A DNA stretch of 64,000 bases, from contig NZ_BLPF01000003.1 in assembly GCF_011764425.1 (NCBI RefSeq), positions 1,426,001 through 1,490,000 on the forward strand, given 5' to 3'. Below, in pieces: positions 1 through 9,064 of this stretch. A model generated the notes under the pieces. That model saw only the letters and a program-made list of their open reading frames with translations, ran no database searches and was not told the origin of the DNA. Source of the stretch: Phytohabitans houttuyneae (GTDB lineage: Bacteria; Actinomycetota; Actinomycetes; Mycobacteriales; Micromonosporaceae). A program made the translations under genes and the position numbers. How positions within the stretch are numbered: the first letter of the stretch is position 1; each line of letters begins with the position of its first letter.

Positions 1-1089
1 CGCGACCGCGAGGTCGACGGCGTCGAGCAGGACGGCGTTCGCGGGGGTGTGGTGGGCGCCGCGCTCGGCGTCGAGCCGGGCGACGAGGCCGAGGACGTGG
101 CCGCTGGCCGGCACCGCGCGGGTGGGTGCGCCGGGCCCGCCGGCCGGGTCGGGCACGACAAGCCGCGGGTGGTAGACGGCGGCCGCGCCGAGCAGGGCCG
201 GGTCGCCGGCCGCGGCCAGATCGTCCACCCAGGACAGTGCGGCGTCCGCGTCGTCCTCCGGCACGTCGAGTACCACGAGGCGGTCGGCCAGCGCCGCGAC
301 CGTGGCCAGGCATTCGAGCACCACCGCGGTGCGGACCGGTTCGCCGAGGTCGCCGGCGAGGTCGGGCAGCGCGACGAGGGCCGGCTCGGGCAGGTCGGCC
401 ATCGCCTCGACGGCGCGGCGGTAGTCGTCCGGCCCGGGCGGGGCGTCGCTACCCTGCTCCGCGCCGGCGCCGAGCACCACCTCCCAGCTCGCGGAGAGCG
501 GGCCGGTGGGCGAGGTCGCTCCGGGCGGCAGCGGCGGCCCGTCCGGCTCCAGCCGGACCAGCCGGGACGCGGCGAGGGCCTCGACGAGGTCGGCGGGGCG
601 GACGCCGGTGAACGTCTCGGCCGGCTCGCCCGGCGGCGCCACCCGCACGGTCAGCGCGGGCGGGCCGGCGATGCTGCTGGCCCGGAAGCGGATCGACACG
701 CGGGTGTTGTTGGCCCAGGCGCCCGGGCTGGCGGCGGCGACCCGGTAGCGGGCGTACCGGAACCCGGCCCGCGCCGGCCAGTCGACCCCGCCCGGCTCGC
801 CGACCGTCCACATCGCACCCGCGGTGCCGCCCGGCCCGGCCACCCGGACCACCCAGGCGGTGCGGCCGCCGTTCTCGAAGAAGCCGTGCAGCGCGTACGG
901 TGTGGCCGCGCCGCCGTCCAGCGGGCCGAGGACGCGCTGCGCGTCCGGCCAGCTCTCCACGCGCACCGGCACGCCGACCGGGCCGCGCCGGGTGCGTCCG
1001 AGCAGGGCGGCCACGTCGGTGCGCAGCGGTTCCGGCTCGGTGCGGCGGGGCGCGGCGGTCAGCGACAGGCCGGGCAGGGCGGCGGTCAT
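1..1089 (-). CDS. second contractile-tail sheath protein of an eCIS (3' end outside window)
   Basis: Reads from an ATG at 1089 leftwards off the window edge, giving about 363 residues. It resembles the larger sheath encoded at 1573-3858: an N-terminal segment FFENGGRTAWVVRV matches FFDNGGQRLYVKRV there, and the tail motif ARLDAERGAHHTPAN matches ARTDVERGVHKAPAN, which is the conserved C-terminal sheath region. It should therefore be a sheath subunit that polymerises around the tube and contracts. It starts 3 bases after the tube stop, so it belongs to the same operon. Afp/PVC-type systems carry two or three sheath paralogues, so a second copy is expected. Identification as sheath is solid from the shared motifs; its exact role (minor or baseplate-proximal sheath) is inference. 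Confidence 0.82.
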   Translation of the reverse strand, partial: MTAALPGLSLTAAPRRTEPEPLRTDVAALLGRTRRGPVGVPVRVESWPDAQRVLGPLDGGAATPYALHGFFENGGRTAWVVRVAGPGGTAGAMWTVGEPGGVDWPARAGFRYARYRVAAASPGAWANNTRVSIRFRASSIAGPPALTVRVAPPGEPAETFTGVRPADLVEALAASRLVRLEPDGPPLPPGATSPTGPLSASWEVVLGAGAEQGSDAPPGPDDYRRAVEAMADLPEPALVALPDLAGDLGEPVRTAVVLECLATVAALADRLVVLDVPEDDADAALSWVDDLAAAGDPALLGAAAVYHPRLVVPDPAGGPGAPTRAVPASGHVLGLVARLDAERGAHHTPANAVLLDAVDLAVA

Positions 1090-1092
1090 CGG

Positions 1093-1548
1093 CTACTGCG
1101 CGATCGCGAGCCGCTCGACGGCGAGCACGAGGGTCTCGATGGCGACCTCGTTCTTGCCGGCGGACAGCGTCGGCCCGGTGTACTTGGTGGGCCAGCCGCG
1201 GTCGAAGTTCCAGCGCATGGCCTCCTGCCGGTTTTCGTCCAGCATGACGATCGAGCCGGAGGTACGCCGGACGCGGCCGTTGAGGGCCTCGACGATCCAC
1301 TGCCAGAAGCCGACGTGGCCGGTGATCCCGCGCTTGAGCGTGATGTTCGTGTACTTGACCAGCCCGGTGAGCTTGCGCATCGTGACGTCCTCGGACCCGG
1401 TGCGGTACTCGATCGGGGCTATCTCCAGCTCCAGCCCGCTGACCTCGTTGAAGGAGCCGCTGACCGCGACCCCGTCGTCGCTGACGTTGGTGACGATGAC
1501 CTGGAAGTTGTAGACGGCGTACGGGTCGTCCCGGATGACGGGCGGCAT
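1093..1548 (-). CDS. eCIS inner tube protein (gp19/Hcp-like fold)
   Basis: A 151-residue protein of the phage tail tube gp19 family, which includes Afp1/Pvc1. Family features visible are the opening DPYAVYNFQV, the segment VSGLELEIAPIEYRTGSED, the motif KLTGLVKYTNITLKRG and the tryptophan pair in FWQWI. It would stack as rings inside the sheath to form the tube that is driven outwards on contraction. It lies 24 bases after the large sheath gene and 3 bases before the second sheath, the usual sheath-tube order of contractile injection systems. Length agrees with the family (about 145-160 residues). No effector-like extension is seen. Confidence 0.92.
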   Translation of the reverse strand: MPPVIRDDPYAVYNFQVIVTNVSDDGVAVSGSFNEVSGLELEIAPIEYRTGSEDVTMRKLTGLVKYTNITLKRGITGHVGFWQWIVEALNGRVRRTSGSIVMLDENRQEAMRWNFDRGWPTKYTGPTLSAGKNEVAIETLVLAVERLAIAQ

Positions 1549-1572
1549 CGGCGGTACCTCTCCTCACGTGGG

Positions 1573-3858
1573 TCAGGCGAGCTGGGTTTCCCGGGTCTTC
1601 TGCTGGATCCGGAAGACCACGAACTCGGCCGGGTAGACGGGCGCGACACCGACGACGCAGATCAGCCGGCCGTTGGCCAGGTCGTCCTCGGTCATCGTGG
1701 TGCGGTCGCAGGCGACGAAGAACGCCTCGTCGGGCGTGGTGCCGGCCAGCGCGCCGGAGCGCCACACGGTGCCGAGGAAGTTCTCCACGGTCTGCTTGAC
1801 CAGCGCCCACAGCGGCTCGGCGTTGGGCTCGAAGACCACCCACTGGGTGCCCTCGTCGATGGACTCCTCGATGAAGAGGAAGAGCCGCCGCACGTTGACG
1901 TACTTCCACGCGCTGTCCGAGGAGAGCGTGCGGGCGCCCCAGACCCGGTGGCCGGCGCCGGGGAAGAACCGCAGCGCGTTGATCCCGCGCGGGTTGAGCA
2001 GGTCCTGGTGGCGGCGGGTGACGTCCTGTGCGATGCCGTCGCGGGTGCGGATGCCGCGGATGACCGCGTTGGCGGGCGCCTTGTGCACGCCCCGCTCGAC
2101 GTCCGTGCGGGCGTAGATGCCGGCCATGAACCCGGAGGGTGCGACCTCGACGTCCTCGCCGGTCACCGGGTGACGGGTGACGAGCCACGGGTAGTAGAGG
2201 GCGGCGTAGGTGGTGTCGTACGGCTCGCGGAACTCCTGGACGCCCTCGATACTGAGCCCGTTGCGCGGGTCGAGGATGGCGAACCTGTCGCGCAGCGACT
2301 CGCAGTGCGTGACCAGCGCGGACTGGACGGTGCCGGACCACACGCCGGGCACCGCGCAGATCGCGATCTCGTCGATGTCCTCCAGGGCGACGATGCCGGT
2401 ACGGGCGCCGCTGCCGCCGTCCTCGCCGACGAAGTCCGCGACGTCCAGCCCGTCGTACCCGTCGTCGCCGCCGGTCAGGGTGAGCCAGCCGCCGCCCGGT
2501 GCGGTCGGAAACTGCCCGAGGTCGCCCTCGAAGTCCCGCTCGACCGTGGCGCGTACCAGGCGGGAGCGGGCGGCGACCGCGCGGGCCAGGCTGGCCGGCT
2601 CGTCGCCGCGCAGGCGCAGGTTGCCGAACGTCTCGGTGGTGGTGTCGCCGGACTCGTCGGTGAACCGCACCTGGACCTCGGCCTCGGCCAGGAAGACCCG
2701 GTCGCCCTCGAAGAAGTCACCGTCCACCTGGGACCTGAACGTCACCGTCTCCCCGTCGACGGTGGCCACCGTGTGCGCCGGCCGGGCGGTGCCGTTGTCG
2801 AGCTGGACGACCGCGCCCGGGTACAGCCGGGAGGCCGCGCCGACCCGCAGCTCACCGGTGGCGCCGCCGGCGTTGGCCCGCCGCACCCGCCGCACGCCGA
2901 GGCCGCGCGGCCAGGCCGGATGGGTGGTGCCGCCGGCGAAGGTCAGCGGGATCAGCCCGTCGTCGTCGGGGGCGCCGACGGTGACCGCGAAGCGGCCCTG
3001 CCCGATCGACACCCAGGTGGGGTCGGGCAGGTCGGCGGCGTCGAGGCCGGCGGCCGGCTCGACGCGCACGCCCGTGCTGTCGGGGTCGGCGGGCGCGGCG
3101 AGGCGGGTCACGAACAGCGCGCCCTCGGCGACGTCCGGCAGCAGCGCGAGCGTGGCGCCGACGGCCGGGCGGACCCGCACCTGCAGGGTGCTGCCCCAGC
3201 CGCCCGGGCTGACCGCGGTGAAGCTGACCGTGCGGTTGCCGTCGGCGGGCGGGGTGGTCACCGCGCCGCCGACCCGCACGTGGTCCCCGCGGGCCGCGCG
3301 GACCTGCGCCGGCAGCGGCGCGGCGAGCGTGATCCGCGGGCCCGACGTGGAGTACCCGGTGACGGACGTGGAGTGGATCTCGTCGCCGGTGTCGCCGCGC
3401 ACGATCGTGACCACGTCGGTGCCGGTGAAGCCGACCAGGTGCCGCACGTCGAGGCTGCTCGCGCCGGCCGCCGCGTCCCGGGTGACCTCGCTGACCAGCC
3501 CGCCGCCGAGCGCCGCGGAGGCCGCCACGGCGGTGCCGCTGACCACCCGCTTGACGTACAGGCGCTGGCCGCCGTTGTCGAAGAAGCCCTTGACCGCCAG
3601 GGGGAAGTGCCACCACCGGCCGCCTTCGCCCGCGTCCTGCTCCCACCGGTCGCGGGCGGCCTGGTCCGGCTCGGGCAGGAAGCCGCCGAACGTGTCCTGG
3701 AACTCCAGGAACGTGGTGACCAGCTGCGGCTTGCCGGCCGCCGGGCCGCGCGCGGTCACGCCGACCATGCCGGCCGTGCTCGTGCTGACACCCGCGATCG
3801 GGCGGGGGCCCGCGGCGATCTCCTCGACGTAGACGCCGGGACTGAGGTACTCGGGCAT
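1573..3858 (-). CDS. eCIS contractile sheath protein, large form
   Basis: A 761-residue tail sheath protein. The N-terminus YLSPGVYVEEIAAGPRPI is the classic sheath opening strand, and the C-terminal third carries the conserved sheath core, including GFMAGIYARTDVERGVHKAP, NPRGINALRFFPGAGHRVWG and a final segment FEPNAEPLWALVKQTVENFL. Between roughly residues 110 and 400 there is an extra beta-rich region not found in minimal sheaths, which would lie on the outer surface of the particle. Start ATG 3858 follows the upstream stop by 18 bases. The sheath contracts to push the inner tube; Streptomyces homologues are active inside the producing cell, so a cytoplasmic particle is possible here too (inference from relatives). 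Confidence 0.93.
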   Translation of the reverse strand: MPEYLSPGVYVEEIAAGPRPIAGVSTSTAGMVGVTARGPAAGKPQLVTTFLEFQDTFGGFLPEPDQAARDRWEQDAGEGGRWWHFPLAVKGFFDNGGQRLYVKRVVSGTAVAASAALGGGLVSEVTRDAAAGASSLDVRHLVGFTGTDVVTIVRGDTGDEIHSTSVTGYSTSGPRITLAAPLPAQVRAARGDHVRVGGAVTTPPADGNRTVSFTAVSPGGWGSTLQVRVRPAVGATLALLPDVAEGALFVTRLAAPADPDSTGVRVEPAAGLDAADLPDPTWVSIGQGRFAVTVGAPDDDGLIPLTFAGGTTHPAWPRGLGVRRVRRANAGGATGELRVGAASRLYPGAVVQLDNGTARPAHTVATVDGETVTFRSQVDGDFFEGDRVFLAEAEVQVRFTDESGDTTTETFGNLRLRGDEPASLARAVAARSRLVRATVERDFEGDLGQFPTAPGGGWLTLTGGDDGYDGLDVADFVGEDGGSGARTGIVALEDIDEIAICAVPGVWSGTVQSALVTHCESLRDRFAILDPRNGLSIEGVQEFREPYDTTYAALYYPWLVTRHPVTGEDVEVAPSGFMAGIYARTDVERGVHKAPANAVIRGIRTRDGIAQDVTRRHQDLLNPRGINALRFFPGAGHRVWGARTLSSDSAWKYVNVRRLFLFIEESIDEGTQWVVFEPNAEPLWALVKQTVENFLGTVWRSGALAGTTPDEAFFVACDRTTMTEDDLANGRLICVVGVAPVYPAEFVVFRIQQKTRETQLA

Positions 3859-3876
3859 CGGCGCAACTCCTCGCTG

Positions 3877-4608
3877 TTACTGGTCCGCTATCTCGATGAC
3901 GTTCGTGCGGGTCAGGTCGTCGGGCAGCCGGATCGCCAGCTCGCCGGTGCGCCCCGGCCGCTCGGTGGCGACCAGGCGGAACGTCTCCCGCCCTCCGTCG
4001 GCGCCGGTTCCCGGGAAGCGGAGCGAGAGGCGGTACGCGCCGTCCACATCGGACAGCGTGCGCTCGCGCCACGGGCTGCCGTCGTCGGCGCTCACCCCGG
4101 CCGCCTCGACGAGGGCGTTGGCGACCGGGGCACCGGTGGCCGTGCGGACCGCGCCGCGCACGAGCCGGGTGCCGGGCGGGTACGGGTACGCCACGCCGGG
4201 CAGCAGCGGCACCGGCTCGGGCTGGACGGTGATCGCCGGCGGCTGCGTGTCGTCGTACGGGTAGGCGAGGAACTCCTTGCCCACCCGGTCGGCGGCGAAC
4301 GGCTCCTGCGCGGTCAGGTCGGGGTAGAGGGCGCGGTAGCCGGCCGACTCGAACCGGGCCCGGTAGAGCTCGGGCTCGGCGGTGGCCGGCTCGCGCCGGC
4401 GGCCGAGGCCCGGGTAGGCGATGAAGCCGCTCGGCGTGCGGGTCGCCGCCACGGTGGTGGCGAGCCAGGCCGCGCCGTCCCACCGGTCCAGCGCGACGGT
4501 GAAGCCGGCGGCGAGCGGGCGGCGGCGCCAGTCGTCGTACGGCACGAACCAGGCCGGGCTGTACAGCACCCGGCGCTCGCCCGGCAACGGCGTCCACAGT
4601 GGAGTCAT
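3877..4608 (-). CDS. unknown eCIS-linked protein with a carboxypeptidase-regulatory-like beta domain
   Basis: 243 residues, no signal peptide. The C-terminal part (about residues 140-243) looks like a carboxypeptidase regulatory-like beta sandwich: GTRLVRGAVRTATGAPVANA then a segment ending LSDVDGAYRLSLRFPG, the usual 'variant plus glycine' pattern of that fold. The first 130 residues, rich in Tyr, Trp and Pro, I do not recognise. The ATG (4608-4606) overlaps the stop of the DUF4255 gene as TGATG, so the two are translationally coupled, and the sheath follows after 18 bases. Position between a cap-like protein and the sheath suggests a structural or assembly part of the particle; this is inference from context only. 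Confidence 0.7.
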   Translation of the reverse strand: MTPLWTPLPGERRVLYSPAWFVPYDDWRRRPLAAGFTVALDRWDGAAWLATTVAATRTPSGFIAYPGLGRRREPATAEPELYRARFESAGYRALYPDLTAQEPFAADRVGKEFLAYPYDDTQPPAITVQPEPVPLLPGVAYPYPPGTRLVRGAVRTATGAPVANALVEAAGVSADDGSPWRERTLSDVDGAYRLSLRFPGTGADGGRETFRLVATERPGRTGELAIRLPDDLTRTNVIEIADQ

Positions 4609-5180
4609 CAGGACACCAGCCCCGGGACGACCGCCCGGCTGCGCACCGGGGCGCCGGGCAGGTCCTCGGTCGCGTCCAGGTTGACCACCCGGACCTCGTA
4701 GTTGAGCGAGAGGCGGTACGGCTTCTGCAGCGCGTACCAGACCAGCGACTTCTGGTCGAGCGTGAGCGGGGTGAGCGTGAAGTGCAGCGCGTCGGCGCCG
4801 GCCGCGAGCCCGCCGGTCAGGCGCGGGCCGGTGAAGATCGCGTTGTCGTAGAAGGTGCGCAGCGCCACGCCGAGCATGCGGTGCTGCGTCACCTGGTCGC
4901 CGCCCCACGCCGTCACCAGGTAGCGCAGCAGCAGCGCCATCGGCGCCTTGCGCACGACCTGCGGGTTGGCGGGGTCGGGGCGCACGTGCGGCCGGTTGCG
5001 CGACGGCGGGTCCTCGGCGATCTCGTACAGGAAGATGGTCAGCTTGGGCGGCGAGGTGGGTACGTTGCCCGACAGGTCGTCCAGGATCGCCACGGCGTTG
5101 CCGTCGACGGCCTGTACCGCCGCGTGCAGGGTCCGCTCGATGAGCGTGGAGACCTCGCCCACGACGGTGTAGTCCCCCAT
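4608..5180 (-). CDS. DUF4255 / Pvc16-like tail-terminator protein of eCIS
   Basis: 190 residues matching the Pvc16 N-terminal (DUF4255) family: VSTLIERTLHAAV, then PPKLTIFLYEIAEDP, then LLLRYLVTAWGGDQVTQHRM and LSLNYEVRVVNLDA. In Afp/PVC particles the family member caps the distal end of tube and sheath and fixes their length. It is the first structural gene after the LAL regulator, 87 bases downstream, and its stop overlaps the next start. About 190 residues is normal for single-domain members. Family assignment is strong; the cap role is taken from characterised relatives. Confidence 0.88.
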   Translation of the reverse strand: MGDYTVVGEVSTLIERTLHAAVQAVDGNAVAILDDLSGNVPTSPPKLTIFLYEIAEDPPSRNRPHVRPDPANPQVVRKAPMALLLRYLVTAWGGDQVTQHRMLGVALRTFYDNAIFTGPRLTGGLAAGADALHFTLTPLTLDQKSLVWYALQKPYRLSLNYEVRVVNLDATEDLPGAPVRSRAVVPGLVS

Positions 5181-5267
5181 GCCGCGTCCTCCCGTCCCCC
5201 ACGTGTACGGATCGACGCCGACGACGCTATGGCGCGGTGGGCGCGGCTGCGCCGGTGAAGTCCCCAG

Positions 5268-8108
5268 TCACCGCCCTAGGGTTTCGCCGGCGGCGGTGCC
5301 AGGGATGTCCCCAGCGGAGCGGCCGACGAGGTTGGCCAGCTCGGCGCGGGAGCGCACGCCGAGCTTGCGGTACACGCTGCGCAGGTGGAACTCGATCGTC
5401 TTGGTGCTCAGGAACAGCTCCCGGGCCGCCTCCCGGTTGGTGGCCCCGCGCCCGACCAGCAGCGTGACCCGGCGCTCCTGCTCGGTCAGGCGCGGCAGGG
5501 GTGTCCGTGGACCGGGTGCGGCGTCCTCCGTACCGGATGGGATTTTGTCCACTGCGGACAGTGCGCGTCCGGCGCGGCCGGCCCACGGCGCGGCGCCGAG
5601 GGTTTCGAACGTGGCGCGGGCGGCCGCGAGGCGCGGTGCGGCCTCGCCCGCGCGGTCGTGGCGGCGCAGCCACTCGCCGTAGCAGAGCGCGTCGCGGGCG
5701 CGTTCGAACGGTTCGGCGCCGGCGCCGTCGACGCGCAGCGCGGCGTGGAACCACTGCTCCGCGGCGTCGGTGCCGGCCGCGAGCAGCGCCCGGCTGCGGG
5801 CGACGGCGGCGGCGAACGGCGGCGAGCCGGCGGCGTGCGGCGACACGGCGGCGACCACGCGGCGGGCCTCGTCGGGGCGGGAGACCCGCACCGCCGCCTC
5901 CACGAAGTCGGGCAGCCAGCACACCGCGCCCGGGTCCGGCGCGAGGCCGGCCTCGACCTGGCGGACGATCTGCTCCAGGCGCGCGTACGCGGCCTCGTGG
6001 TCGCCCTCGCCCAGCTCGAGCAGGCCGGCGGCGGCCTCGACCGGCACCGCGAGCGCGCCGAGCTGCCCGCGGGTACGCACCTCGCGCGCCTGGGCGAGGT
6101 GCGCGGCGCACTGGGCGCGCGCGCCGCGGGCGGCGGCGATCCGGCCCAGGCACACCTGCGCGGCCGCGGCGTCGCCGTCCTGGCCGAGCCGGCCGGCCGC
6201 GGCGGTCGCCTCGCCGGCGTCGGCCGCCGCGGTGTCCCAGTCGCCGGCGCGCAGGTGCAGCTCGGCGCGGGTGACCAGCAGGCCGGGCAGCAGGCCGGTG
6301 ACGTCGAGCAGGCGGCAGCGGCTGACCAGGTCGTCGACGAGCAGCAGCGCCGCGTCGAGCTCGCCGAGCCGGGCCAGCAGCGAGGGCAGGCCGGTCCACA
6401 GTGTCCGGTGGCCGCCGCCGGCGAGCACCTCCTTCTCCAGGTCGGCGCGGCGTTCGTCGAGCAGCGCCCGCGCCTCGGTGAGCCGGCCGGCGCAGGCCAG
6501 GACGGCGGCGTGCTCGACGACGAGCGCACCGTTCGCCGCGCCGCTGACCAGGCGGGCCTGCCGCACGGCGACAAGCGCGGCGGCGGTGTCGCCGGCCAAC
6601 CGCGCGGCCGTGGCGGCGTCGAGCAGCAGCGCGGCGGCGACGGCCGGTGCGGTGCCGCGCACCCTCGCCGCCTCCCGGGCCAGCTGCCGGTGCGCGTGCC
6701 CGGCCCGGCCGCGGCGCAGCTCCTCGCGGGCCATCAGGTCCTGCGCCCGGCCGCGGACGGCGAGGTCGCCGGTGAGCCTGCCGGCCCGGTCGACGAGGTC
6801 GCGTACCCGCTCTCCGGCGCCGGCCAGCTGCCAGCTCTCGGCCGCGCTGACCAGCCGCGCAGCCCGCCTCTCCTCGGGGCCGGTGAGCTCGGCCGCCCGC
6901 TCGACGAGCTGCGCCGCCTCCGGCACCGGCAGGTGCGCGGCCTCCCGCGCGGCGGTGCGCTCCAGCTCGTCGGCGGTCTCCTCGTCCGGTCGCAGCGCGG
7001 CGGCGGCGAGGTGCCACGCGCGCGGCACCTGCGCGGTGACCGCGGCGAGCGCCCGGTGCGCGGCGCGCCGGTTGGCCGGCGCGGCCTCGTGGTAGGCGAC
7101 CGACCGCAGCAGCGGGTTGCGGAACGCGACGCCGTCCTCCTCCATCCGCACCAGGCCGGCCGCCTCCGCCGCGGCGAGCGCCGCGATGTCGATGCCGAGC
7201 GCGGCGACCGCGTCGATGGTGGCGGTGAACCCGGCGTCCCCGGCCGCGGCGGCCACCAGCAGTGCCGCCCGCACGGCCGGGTCCAGCGCCGCCAGCCGGG
7301 GCCCGAACACCCGGCGCGCCTCGGGACCGGCCGGCAGCGGGTCGCGTACCGGCGCGGCGCCCGCGAGCTGCGCCGGGGTGAGCGCGGCCGGCAGGTCGAC
7401 GAGCGCGAGCGGCAGCCCGCCCGCGGCGTCCACGAGCCGGTCCGCGACCGCGCCGTCCACCGGCGACGGGCTGGCCCGCAGCAGCAGCTCCCGCGCGCTG
7501 ACCGGGTCCAGGCGCGGCACCCGGTGCGCCCGCAGCCCGTTCTCCGCGCCGCACCCGGGACCGTCCGCGGTGGCCGAGAGCAGGGTGGCGATCCCCTCCG
7601 CCGGCGTGCGGCGGGCGGCGAACAGCAGCGCCTCCCGCGAGGTCTCGTCGAGGCTCTGCAGGTCGTCCACGAGCACGAGCAGCGGCCGCTCCCGCGCCGC
7701 CGCGGCGAGCAGCTGGAACGTGCCGGCCGCCAGCGCGAACGGGTCCACCCCCGTCGCCGGAACCAGCGCGAACGCCGCCGACAGCGCGGCCGCCTGCCGC
7801 GCCGGCAGCTCCGGCAGCAGGTGCAGCACCGGCCCGAGCAGCGCGTGCAGGCCCGCGAACGGCAGGGCGGCCTCGGCGGGCACACCCCCGGTGGCAAGGA
7901 CACGCGCGTCGCCGGCGCGGTCCGCCGCGTACCGCAGGAGGGCGCTCTTGCCGATCCCGGCCTCGCCGAGCAGCAGCAGGCTGTCACCGCTTCCGGGGGT
8001 GTCGCCCCCGGGCGTTGCGCCGCCGCGGGACCTCAGCCCGTCGACGACCTGGTCGATGATGTGGCGCTCAAACTTTCTTCCCTGAAGTCCGAACTCCCCG
8101 TACCACAT
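5268..8108 (-). CDS. LAL-type LuxR transcriptional regulator next to the eCIS operon
   Basis: 946 residues. A P-loop GEAGIGKSALL lies at about residues 48-58 and a Walker B-like LLVLVDDLQSLDE near 140, followed by a long alanine-rich helical-repeat (TPR-like) middle and a C-terminal LuxR HTH (LTEQERRVTLLVGRGATN, then AARELFLSTKTIEFHLRSVY) at about 875-930. This is the large ATP-binding LuxR architecture, which acts as an ATP-dependent activator. It points the same way as the eCIS genes and ends 87 bases before them, so it may head the operon or activate a promoter in that gap. LuxR-family regulators beside eCIS clusters are known in streptomycetes. The inducing signal is unknown. Confidence 0.9.
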   Translation of the reverse strand: MWYGEFGLQGRKFERHIIDQVVDGLRSRGGATPGGDTPGSGDSLLLLGEAGIGKSALLRYAADRAGDARVLATGGVPAEAALPFAGLHALLGPVLHLLPELPARQAAALSAAFALVPATGVDPFALAAGTFQLLAAAARERPLLVLVDDLQSLDETSREALLFAARRTPAEGIATLLSATADGPGCGAENGLRAHRVPRLDPVSARELLLRASPSPVDGAVADRLVDAAGGLPLALVDLPAALTPAQLAGAAPVRDPLPAGPEARRVFGPRLAALDPAVRAALLVAAAAGDAGFTATIDAVAALGIDIAALAAAEAAGLVRMEEDGVAFRNPLLRSVAYHEAAPANRRAAHRALAAVTAQVPRAWHLAAAALRPDEETADELERTAAREAAHLPVPEAAQLVERAAELTGPEERRAARLVSAAESWQLAGAGERVRDLVDRAGRLTGDLAVRGRAQDLMAREELRRGRAGHAHRQLAREAARVRGTAPAVAAALLLDAATAARLAGDTAAALVAVRQARLVSGAANGALVVEHAAVLACAGRLTEARALLDERRADLEKEVLAGGGHRTLWTGLPSLLARLGELDAALLLVDDLVSRCRLLDVTGLLPGLLVTRAELHLRAGDWDTAAADAGEATAAAGRLGQDGDAAAAQVCLGRIAAARGARAQCAAHLAQAREVRTRGQLGALAVPVEAAAGLLELGEGDHEAAYARLEQIVRQVEAGLAPDPGAVCWLPDFVEAAVRVSRPDEARRVVAAVSPHAAGSPPFAAAVARSRALLAAGTDAAEQWFHAALRVDGAGAEPFERARDALCYGEWLRRHDRAGEAAPRLAAARATFETLGAAPWAGRAGRALSAVDKIPSGTEDAAPGPRTPLPRLTEQERRVTLLVGRGATNREAARELFLSTKTIEFHLRSVYRKLGVRSRAELANLVGRSAGDIPGTAAGETLGR

Positions 8109-8291
8109 GCGCGAAAGTCTACGAACGCGAGATTAATGGACGACGATCTCCAACAATTGCGCGCTGGTCTGTTTCGGCTGTTGGGAGCGGCTTTTCGGGG
8201 GATGGTTGCACGATTAACGGTCGTTCAACCGACACCGTCCCCGCCAAATCGCGACACGCCCGACGTATCTGGACGCGTCTCCCGCCCGGCG

Positions 8292-8969
8292 CTAGTACGA
8301 GCCGGTCTCCTCGGAGTGCTGCCACGCACCGCACGGGTCGTCATAGCGCTTCTTGATGTAGTCCAGGCCCCACCTGATCTGGGTCACCGGGTTGGTCTGC
8401 CAGTCGGCGCCGGCCGCGGCCATCTTGCCGCCCGGATACGCCTGCGGGATGCCGTACGCGCCGGAGGACGGGTTGCGGGCCTTGTGGTTCCAGCCGCTCT
8501 CCTTGGTCCACAGCTTGTCCAGGCAGGGCATCTGGTCGAGGCCGAAGCCGCTGTTCAGCAGCAGCGCGCAGCCGGTGCGCCGGTTGCCGCTGTAGGCGTT
8601 GCAGGAGGCGGGCACCGGCCCGTCGTAGGGCTTGGTCGGCGCGTTCGCCTGGTCCTTCTCGCGCTTACGGCGGCCGGCGGCGTCGGCGGCCTTGCGGGCG
8701 CGCTCGGCCTCGGTCTTCGCGGTGGCGGCGGCCTTCTCGGCGGCGAGCCGCTGTGCCTCGCGCTGCTGGGCGGTCGCCGCCGTGTGGTCGCGGTGCCGCT
8801 GCTTGAGGTACGCGATCTCGCCCTGGCCGGCGTCCGCCGCGAGCTGCGCGCGGATGCCGTCGCGCTCGGCGTCCCGGCCCTGCGCCAGCTGGTAGCCGCC
8901 GCCGGCACCCGCGGCGATCAGCGCGAGCGCGAGTGCCCGGATGCCGACCCGGCTCCACGGCCGACTCAT
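8292..8969 (-). CDS. secreted lytic-transglycosylase-like protein with coiled coil
   Basis: 225 residues: an N-terminal signal or anchor helix (about 10-28), an Ala/Glu/Lys/Arg-rich coiled-coil stretch (about 35-110), then a compact C-terminal domain with LWTKESGWNHKARNPSSGAY, where the Glu of KESGW is the expected catalytic acid, and GLDYIKKRYDDPCGAW. That pattern is the aggregation-promoting-factor/Rpf-like transglycosylase fold common in Actinomycetota, which cleaves or binds peptidoglycan outside the membrane. Two further cysteines (SCNAYSGNRRTGC) suggest a disulfide. It stands alone, 183 bases from the LAL gene, which it follows in direction. Confidence 0.82.
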   Translation of the reverse strand: MSRPWSRVGIRALALALIAAGAGGGYQLAQGRDAERDGIRAQLAADAGQGEIAYLKQRHRDHTAATAQQREAQRLAAEKAAATAKTEAERARKAADAAGRRKREKDQANAPTKPYDGPVPASCNAYSGNRRTGCALLLNSGFGLDQMPCLDKLWTKESGWNHKARNPSSGAYGIPQAYPGGKMAAAGADWQTNPVTQIRWGLDYIKKRYDDPCGAWQHSEETGSY

Positions 8970-9064
8970 CGAGAGGGTTCCCTTTCGCCGGGGTCAGGAC
9001 GCGCCCCGCAGATCCTGCCACACACCGGCGCCGGCGGCGGGCCGCGTTGCCCGGTAGTACCGCG

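Noticed and set aside
49-4701. A 1550-codon plus-strand open frame and similar giant open frames (e.g. 5385-9776, 28327-31404)
   Set aside because: They lie antisense to well-supported genes, are rich in Arg/Gly/Ala without any domain, and are the usual by-product of GC-rich third positions.
8970-9064. ydaO (c-di-AMP) riboswitch in front of the transglycosylase-like gene
   Set aside because: Actinobacterial wall hydrolase genes often have one, but this 95-base gap lacks the expected conserved stems.
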